Source: Tubiluchus corallicola
Taxonomy: Eukaryota > Priapulida > Priapulimorpha > Priapulimorphida > Tubiluchidae
Direction: 5' to 3'
Length of the DNA stretch: 64,000 nt
Assembly: GCA_030141605.1 (NCBI GenBank)
Contig: JAQGDQ010000647.1
Span: 19,108-83,107 of the forward strand
The translations under genes were made by a program, and so were the position numbers. The notes beneath the pieces were generated by a model. It ran no database searches and was not told where the DNA came from. It saw nothing but the letters and a program-made list of their open reading frames with translations. Shown here piece by piece: positions 51,501 to 61,500 of this stretch. Position 1 is the stretch's first letter. Each line of letters begins with the position of its first letter.

Positions 51501-54500
51501 GTCGCCATTAAAAAATACCAAATTGTTATTGTGGAATCTAAACATAAACAGGAAAGGGCAAAGATCAATATAACAATCGCCATGGAGGAATAGTAAACTG
51601 CCATCGTGGAATGCAAATAAGAAAGGTCAAAGGTCAAAACCATAGTCGCCATTAAAAAATACCAAATTGCTATTGTGGAATCTAAACATAAACAGGAAAG
51701 GGCAAAGATCAATATAACAATCGCCATGGAGGAATAGTAAACTGCCATCGTGGAATGCAAATAAGAAAGGTCAAAGGTCAAAACCATAGTCGCCATTAAA
51801 AAATACCAAATTGCTATTGTGGAATCTAAACATAAACAGGAAAGGGCAAAAGTCAAAACTGTAGTCACCACTGAAGCATACTAAATTACCATTGTAAAAA
51901 TAAAACGTATATAGGAAAGGTCAAAGGTCAATACCAAAGTCGCCACTGAGGAATACTAAATCGCCCTTGTGAAATGTAAACATAAATGGGAAAGGTCAAA
52001 GGTTAAAGCTATAGTCATCATTGAGGAATATTCAGTTGCCATTATAGAATGCAAATAAGAAAAACCAAAGGTCAAAACCATAGACGCCGTTGTGAATACT
52101 AAATTGCCACTGTGGAACGCAAACATAAATAGGAAAGGTCAAAGGTCAAAATCATAATCGCCACTGAGGAATACTAAAGTGATTCTCATGCGATTACAAC
52201 AATTGTTCAAGAAGTTTCTGAACAAGACTGCACGGGAGACTAAATATCCTGATAAAAAGGCAGCAACATACTCAGGAAATTGGGTTGACATGTCACGTGA
52301 CACCAAAATGGAAAAAAGGAAACGGAAATTATACAGAAAAACTGTAAGTTTGCGCAACATTGTTGCGCACTCGTGCCTGGCAAGACGACGTTTAAAGGAC
52401 AAGAAAAGGGGCATCTAAAGCAAGATTCAGAAAAATCACCTTAAAAAATTACTATATTTTATAGCAATTTTATACGTCGTTCTCACGCTGAAAGTAATTT
52501 TTGTTTGTTTTCATCTTAAATATCCCGCAATACTGTTCCACCGCGCCATTACATGACGTCACCTATGCAAATGAAAACAAGGGGAAGAAAAGGAAATGTT
52601 AAATTATGTCCCAGAAGACTTTCTACGCAAATGTATATTACTTAGTATTTCACTTATCTGCTGGAAACACTTATGTAACTAGAATTAATAATTTAAAATT
52701 TGTGCCAATTGGTAAAATGTCACTGACTCACCCTCCAGGGTGCGCCACTCACTAACCAAAAATGTATTTTTAATCTCATTGACAAGATACAGTAATTAAA
52801 AATTTTACTTAGTTAGCAACATGTGCGCCACGAATGCTCTAATTATTTTTTCAAACTTCACGTAACTTGCTTCAAACCACTAAAATGGCTGCAACTAACG
52901 GTCATCGCTGGAGCTTAAATTTACTTGTTTAATGTAGTATTACTGCCGACGCAAGTCCTGCATGCAGAAAGCCACTGCGTGTGCGGTACTAAATTTTAAG
53001 ACGATTTTTAAGCTATATATATATGTATATGTATATATGTATATATGTGTATGTGTATATGTATATGTATATGTATATATGTATATATGTATATGTATAT
53101 ATGTATATATGTATATGTATATATGTATATATGTATATATATATATAGATAGATAGATATAGATATTTATTTATTTGTGTGATTTATGTATGTAGAGGGT
53201 TTTCTTGTACTTTGATCATTTTCGTCACAGACGCCTGGCAAAAAAACCTTAAAGAGACGCGACGCATCAAGACGTGCAACGTAATGCCTAGCAGAGAGAA
53301 GCCTAGACGCATCACGACGTGCAACGTAATGCTTAGCAGAGAGAAGCCTAGACGCATCACGACGTGCAACGTAATGCCTAGACGCATCACGACGTGCAAC
53401 GTAATGCCTAGACGCATCACGACGTGCAACGTAATGCCTAGCAGAGAGAGAAGCCATTGAAATCGCTCGTTCCATAGAATGCGTGCACGCGAAGCCCCTT
53501 TTATTAATAACCTGAAGTTGATGTTGACATTTTGAGTAGAAAATGATTTAATGACTCGATTCAAAACCGACAAGGCACGTCGGCTGGCAGAAAAGAAGCC
53601 ATCACGAAGCCATCGTGCAAGCGAACATGTCGTCACACGCAGTCACGCCTATAGGCAAATGGCAATTGATTCGATTAGCAATTTCTGCCACGTCTCGCTT
53701 AAAAACTCAAACTGAATATCGGGAAATTCTCGACGAATCAGGTAACAGAGCAAAAGCAAATCTCCCCCGTTTATTCCAACTTTGATTGGGGCGCGCATGA
53801 CACACGCGCGATTTTATCGGAGACACGGGAATTCACTGTTTAACACTGCAGCGCTTTGCAAAAACTTTGGAAAAGCAGGCTAAATGGAGTTGGTATTACT
53901 TTTGCCCTGAGGCGGAACTAGGGGGGGCGCCCCCCTGCAAAATCGGACAAATAATTTTTTGCAGTGAAAATTGCGTTCGCACACAATAAACTTGTTGTCG
54001 TAACAAAGCTGGTGTGACTTTTTGAATGACGTACCGTTCCACATTTCATTTTGACATTATTTCCTGCGTATTATTTTCTTAAAACTTGTGTGTGATAAAT
54101 TTCTGTAAATAACAATTTAGTTAGAGGCACATTAATAACGTTAGGTTAACTGAGAGTTAATTTTCTCATTATTGCTCTGTCAGCTACGCCGTCCTACACA
54201 CATGCTAATTATAGGCCTGCATGCAGTATAAAAGGGGTTAAAAACTGGCTTAACCATTATTTAACCACTTCGGATACCTCGCCCTCCCAGAAAATATTTG
54301 CGCCCCCCTGTTTGCCACATCTAGTTCCGCCCCTGCTTTTGTCATCTGTGACACACATGCAACTCTTGTCAATTCAACTATAAGTTGTACGAGCAGTCTA
54401 GTAGTGTGTCACGAACGGTGAACGGCACGCAGTATGGGAAACCATTTTTGCTATCAATAAAGAGACAAGATGTAAGGCTTTTGTAACTATCAAAAACCAG

Positions 54501-55537
54501 AATCCGAGACATTATCGTCCACTTCGTCCTTTCGTCTTGCGCGGAAGTGGTGCTGACAAGCCACTGGAGTAGCAGTGTCGAGTTTTTTTGCTGGATTACT
54601 GCTGCGTTTACCTGTCTGAAGGCAGATTTCTTTTATTTTAGAATTCTGCCTGCTCAATGTCGACAATAGACGTGACGGGCGTATGATGATGATGATGTCC
54701 ACAGAAGTATGGGAATATTTTTTGTGTACATAATACTGACGGACGTTATACTTAGGCTAGTGAACAATAATGCACGCGTTTTATAATGAGGTAAACAAAA
54801 GGACAAAGGACAAAAGGACAAAGACACTTATTTACAATCACTTGGAAAACAGACAACATTAACCAGCCGCTACTATATGGGACTCTTAACGAATACAACA
54901 AGTCTGAGACACCACAAATAAATAATACAGGTGGTCGTGAGATTCGAACTCGGGCTGCAACCCGAGCAACACCCATAGTCCGTTACCCTAATTTTAGATT
55001 TAGATTTAATATTTTATTTCAAACTTCACAAAGTTCATAAACACATCACAAATTAATACAAACAATACAATAAATCATGACACACAACAATAACACAAAT
55101 AACAATTAACGATATAACAAACTACGCCAATGACGTCTAATTACAGAAGTAAAGTTTGCGTCACTGTTTAAAATGTTCTTGCATATAAAATTTTCACTCT
55201 TAAAAAGCGTGACGTATAAACTGTATGCACATTTTCTGTGAATCACATCAAAATAAATAATATTAAGTCTAGTAGAAATATATCTTGCGCTCGTATCATT
55301 TGAAAAGTTAAACAGCTTCCGTGTTGATACATTATACGCAACCTTGAGTTTGCTAAGATTGTAAGAATAAAAATGTCTCCAAGTGGACATACAATAAAAA
55401 GTAGTGCAGTAAGCATTAAACAATTGTCTCTTCACGTTAACTGAACAGTGAGTAAATTTCATGAGTAATTTATTTGTTCTACCATAGTAAATTGAACATT
55501 GTCGTAATATATCTAAATCATCTCTATTGTCAAGAGG

Positions 55538-55576
<39 letters not shown>

Positions 55577-58500
55577 CTGATAAAATATGACCCAGATATT
55601 TTTCCTTTTTACTAGGTACAGAACTTTTACACTGCAAAACAACAGACCCAAAAGTAAACTGCTGCATGTGGGCGGAGCGAAACGTGACAAGTTTAGCCTT
55701 ATTCACATTTACAAGGATATCATATTCTTTAGCAAATTTATTAAAAAAAACCACTCGGCCACCCGTATTGACACCGCCGCATCAAGGAGGAGAATATAAT
55801 GGAGTCAAAAGTGCATGTACTTCAACGGTTTGACATTAGTACTATGACAAATGCCTATTGTGTCCTGTTCTTGTAGTGCAAGTCTTGTCCAGCAGTTAAA
55901 TCTCTTTGTGCCTGAACATCTAAACCAATCATATGTTCCTTTACAGAACGTAACAATTGTGGGAAGTAATAGGCATGTAGTTGCCAGTGGCTGTGATCTT
56001 AATTCTTAAAGCAAAACCGGACCAAATCTTATACTGCAGGCCAGAACAATCTACTCAATAAAATATCATCGGAAACATACTATTTTTCAGAAATGACTTA
56101 CGTGAAAGAATTATTATCACACAAACACAATTTCACGTTCACGCCACTAGTTCTTCGCTGTTACAACTATTTCGCCATTTGCTAGTTAGATGGGCATTGG
56201 CGAATTGCATGAAAAACAGGTGTTGTACCTCTCAGTTCAGAGTTGTTCGTTTGTGACGTAATACATACGTTCGAGAGCACAGCGGTAAATTTAAAACTTC
56301 AATTTTTATCTTAAAATTTGCCGAGAATTTGTATATTACACTGAATGTTGTACATGCATTGCTGTGCTTTAACTTTCGCTTTGGCAAACACGTGCATCAC
56401 GCCCACGGAATGTTTGTGCTGTTGATGGTTGTATTCGTTTGTGATGTCATGAGTAGCTGGGCTCGCTCGCCTTTAATTAAATTTCTAAGCTTTTATTTAA
56501 TTAACAAATATACTTTGACATTATTATATGTGTTAAAAGGTATACATTTTAACACTATTAAATACATTTAACTATACTTCAAAATGGGGTACCATATGAA
56601 ATATCGTCCTGTTTTGCTTTAAGTTCATCAAACGGGCTCCGTGCCATCCTATTAAATCGAACGAATTATCGCATCACCACACATTCCCATTTATCAAATG
56701 TTCCCATATATTGGTTGAGATGACTTTCCGCCGTGACAATCCTATGTTATGTATGACCACATGTCATATACGCTCGCAAATGAGTAATATTGGCGAGAAA
56801 TTGATGTTTTCATTTGCCGTGACAGTGTGGGCGTATCTAGTTGATCAAATCTGCTATTAGTTATTGATTAATAATTGTTCAACTGCAGCAATTTTCTCCT
56901 GCAGTGCAGCAGTTTCCTTAAGAAAAATTACTGCATTTCACTCAGACCAGTGAGAAATCGATGTACTGCCATTTATCTATCTGGGACGAACATCGGAGCA
57001 TCAATAACATCGCGTGGTGCGGCTGCATCCGTGCAGCATCAGCAACACGCATCCATATCTGGTGAGTAAGTTACCCAGGATTTTAATTAGCTAGGGTCAA
57101 ACGCTGATATTGATTCAAGCAAATCGAAGTAGTTACTGGAAGGCCTATAGCCTGAGCTTAATAAGCTACACATAAATCGTGTCAGAGAGAAATCAAAAAG
57201 GTTCCAAAATAACTCCTTGAGGGACACCCAAGTTCCTCGGACACTTTGCCGTGTCAGAAAGAAATGAAAAAAATTCAACCTATGGAACACCCAAGCTCCC
57301 TGGGCATTTTTGCCCCGTCAGAAAGAAAGTCGAAACATTCCAAACTGACTTCCTGTGGAACACCTAAGCTCCCTGGACATTTTTACCATGTCAGAAAGAA
57401 ATGACAAACATTCCAAACTGACTTCCTGTGGAACACCCAAGCTCCCTGGACATTTTTACCATGTCAGAAAGAAATGACAAACATTACAAACTGACTTCCA
57501 GTCAAACACTTAAGTTCCATGGATACTTGGATACTTTTGTCATGTCAGAAAGAAACAGAATAGGTCACAAAGAAATTCCCTGAGGAAAGCCCAGGTTCCC
57601 TCAACATATTCTGCCTTATCAAAAGAAGCGAAAAAAGTTTCAAATTTAATAGGTGAGGACGTCAAAATTCTCTGGGTTTGAATTAACTCCCGGAAGGACG
57701 CCCAAGGATCCTGGGCATCTGCCGACATGCTAGAAAGACATGAAAACGTTCTTAATTAACTCCTTGAGAAAAATCCAAGTTCTTGGGACAGTTTTTCCCG
57801 CATAATAAAGAAAGTGAGAAACATTCTAAATTAACTCCCTTAGGAACACCTGAGTTTGCTGTGTCAAAAAGCGATTAGGCTCCGAATAAACTCCCGAAAG
57901 ACACCCGAGTTTATGGAGTGCCTGACCAGAATCAAGCGAAACAGGTACCGAATTATGTCACTGGGGGACACCTGACTTCTCTGCACTTTCTAGACTAGCA
58001 AGTAATGACCTTGCATCTTTAACATGGTCGAATACTTAAATTTGTCAGCAGTACAACATTTAAATATATTGCTATTGCATTTCTGCATGCATCAGTGCCT
58101 CATTTCTGTAATGGTCATGCATTTCTTCACTACAAACATCTACGATATTTGATTCATTCATTCATAAAGATGCAAAAGCTGCAGACTAACTCCATTACGT
58201 AAACATTAATTATCATAATTTTATCAGTCAGGCTAATTTTTTGTTAGAAATTAATCACTATGACTATGATTATTTCTCTAACAATACAATTTTGCCATTT
58301 GAGTAACGATATAAACACAATATCGCTAGACAATAACGAGAGATATAACAATCTTAGAACTAAATAGGGGGTGAGGATTCTCCATCACAAAGCGAATTCG
58401 AATCGAATCGAATTTTTGACTTTCGCATTCGAATCAACCGAATTTCAAGATTTGGAATTCAAGTCGAATTCGAATTCAGTTTGAAAGATTGTGGAATAAA

Positions 58501-61500
58501 GTTTTCAATCACACTTGAGACCTCAAGAACTGGACTCGCAAAAATCATGCATATTGCTCGATTTCGTTCCGCAGTAAAATCATTGGTAATTTGTTTAAAA
58601 AGTTTGAAGGTGTCACATTTTAGAAAAAAAATCTCATTTGTATATACTTTTATTATCATGTAAGGAAAACATTTAACAACACACCACAGGCACTTACTGA
58701 GCTCAGTTTTTATATAAGTCCCACATAACGAACAGGTGCAATGTATTAAACAACACGCAGTTGCACAGCCTGACTGAATATAAAAGCTATGTAAAGTTGT
58801 AAATACGGTAAATATGTAAACTGTCGTTAATATGTAATTAATAATGACCACTTACAAACTAGATTAATAGTTTTTCTAATACACCACAAGTAATTGTTTA
58901 ACGTGCTCATTACATAAGCAACTATAAACTGATTCTCAGAAATCACAACGGAACTGTACTGACTGCATGATGTTTCATGTGTCTTAATGATAAAGAACAT
59001 ATGCAGTTAAAACGCTGAATTATTTGAATCCACAATTTTAGGTTCGAATCGAATCTGAATGTTTCAAGCTCACCCCTAGCAAATACTTTCAATTTGTAAT
59101 GGATACATTTATTGTGATTTTGTAAGTTAATAAGACCAACAAAAGAGAAACATTTTCTATTCTTATGCTGTAGTTTTGGTACTACTTTCTGTATGCTAGC
59201 TAATGCACACGTGTGTCAATGTAGGCAGAATTACAATACATATTTTTATTTTGTTTTGTTTTGCTTGTTTTTGATGCATTGGTTTTGGAACATATACGTC
59301 TTTTTTCTGCGTCGTTTTTCTGCACGGTATATCCTCGCTTTACGACTCCCCACTTAGCATCGTTTCGTTGCACGGTATATCCTCACTTTACGACTCCCCA
59401 CTTAGTGACGTTTCGTTGCACGGTATATCCTCACTTTACGACTCCCCACTTAGCGTCGTTTCGTTGCACGGTATATCCTCACTTTACGACTCCCCACTTA
59501 GCGTCGTTTCGTTGCACGGTATATCCTCACTTTACGACTCCCCACTTAGCGTCGTTTCGTTGCACGGTATATCCTCACTTTACGACTCCCCACTTAGTGA
59601 CGTTTCGTTGCACGGTATATCCTCACTTTACGACTCCCCACTTAGTGACTTTTCGTTGCACGGTATATCCTCACTTTACGACTCCCCACTTAGTGACGTT
59701 TCGTTGCACGGTATATCCTCACTTTACGACTCCCCACTTAGCGTCGTTTCGTTGCACGGTATATCCTCACTTTACGACTCCCCACTTAGCGTCGTTTCGT
59801 TGCACGGTATATCCTCACTTTACGACTCCCCACTTAGCGACGTTTCGTTGCACGGTATATCCTCACTTTACGACTCCCCACTTACCGTCGTTTTGTTGCA
59901 CGGTATATCCTCACTTTACGACTCCCCACTTAGCGACGTTTCGTTGCACGGTATATCCTCACTTTACGACTCCCCACTTAGCGACGTTTCGTTTTAGCGA
60001 CAATTTTTCTGCCTTACTTTTAAGAACTAAAGTTTTGTTTACTGGGTTCGTATTTGTATATAGAAGCCCAATATTTAGCCCAGATCACGATACGATATTG
60101 GGCAATAGTTTGCGCAACTAAACTGACAGCAGGCCCTCAAACACAGCTAAAGGCAAGCCATGGTGATTCACTGCTTTTCCACCTTTAGGTAAAACTCCAC
60201 TTGATAAAATATACTTAACGTTTTCCTTGAAAGTTATAATTTTTTCAGGCTTTACGCAATGTCATTTAAACACATTTCAAACGGCTTACCATTAAAATGG
60301 CTGTGCGTCATGGTCACTGCGGCAGTTTAAGCTTGTCAGGTTTATACAATGTTACTGCTAATGCAAGCCCTGCATGCAATAAGACAAATTTTCAAACTTT
60401 ATCTATGAAGAACGTTTCCTTGTGTTTTAACTGATTTGCTATCCGAGGAAACACGTGACAATGTTCTTCTCGAACAGGGCGAGTTTGAATTCCACAGAGA
60501 AGAGTCCCAGGAAAAAACGGATTCACGTGCAACCGAACGCTACATGTAAGAATGTTCGGAATGTGAATATAAACTACACGTATACAGTAAACCACGCATT
60601 GATGTCAGCCGTTCTCCATCAAGGTTCATTAATTTCCACAAAGCCATATTATGCAAAGCCAAAGCCACGTCGCTGCTATCTAAAGAGACTGCATCATCCC
60701 TTTAATGAGCAGCATACTCAGGGTAGCAATAATAGCTAATGGCTTTCAAATGATAGCAACGGATGCTGCTGAGAACTCCGTCTATGCATAACCGATTACG
60801 CAATCGAAAAGGCAAGCAATAATAAGTGCACCTGCAAATTTCTAACACCTGGCGTGGCTTCTCTGCTGAGGTCAAGGAAAATAGAAGCCACGTTTCGGGA
60901 ATGAATGAACGTCATTTTAAAGGAAGCCCTTTACTTGTGTAAAGCGAAAAAAATTCGTCTTCAAATTTTACATCATATGTTGTCTTATTGCATACAGAGC
61001 TTGCGTTTGCAGTAACGATGTGCATAACTTGAAAATTTAATGGCACAACCATTTTAATGGTATGTAGTTCGAAGTTAGTGTAGAAAACACCGTTTTAAGT
61101 TTGTAAAAATAATCAGAGCATTCGTAGCACACACATCGCTAACTAGGTAAAAGTTTCAATTCTTTACATTGTCAATAAGATCAATAATGTGTGTTTTGTG
61201 AACCAGCGATGCACAGTGGGAAGGTGAGTCAATGACGTCTTGCCAGTTGATGCGAGCGTTTTAAATTACCAAGATTTTTCCTTTCCAATTAAATAAGTCT
61301 TTCAAACAGGTAAGCATAACGCTAAGTAATATAACTTTAAGTGGAAATTTTTTTGGAACATACTTTTCAAAATTGCCTTTTCTTTCACTTTAAAGGAAGA
61401 CAGGATGACATGTACTAACACATTTTCAAGTACGGTAAAAAGTATACATTTTAATAGCAATTATAGCGCAATATTTTCTGATAATTAAATAATAGATTAA

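Larger units (their letters stand above)
54785..55763 (-). mobile_element. tRNA-derived SINE split by a LINE insertion
   Basis: On the minus strand GGTGGCCGAGTGG (55763-55751) looks like the 5' end of a tRNA-Ser/Leu-type head with its A box. The head appears to resume at about 54990 and ends in a B box (GAGTTCGAATC) and GACCACC. GGTGGCC and GACCACC would pair at 6 of 7 positions as an acceptor stem. Downstream lie a body of about 130 bp and a CCTTTTGTCCTTTGTC tail. The LINE occupies the gap. Confidence 0.5.

Noticed and set aside
55106-55754. Two minus-strand frames that could be a host gene
   Set aside because: Their residues match LINE reverse transcriptase and its C-terminal region, interrupted by a TA tract.
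59261-60121. 286- and 209-codon plus-strand frames
   Set aside because: Translation of the 48-bp array; non-repeat ends have no recognisable domain.
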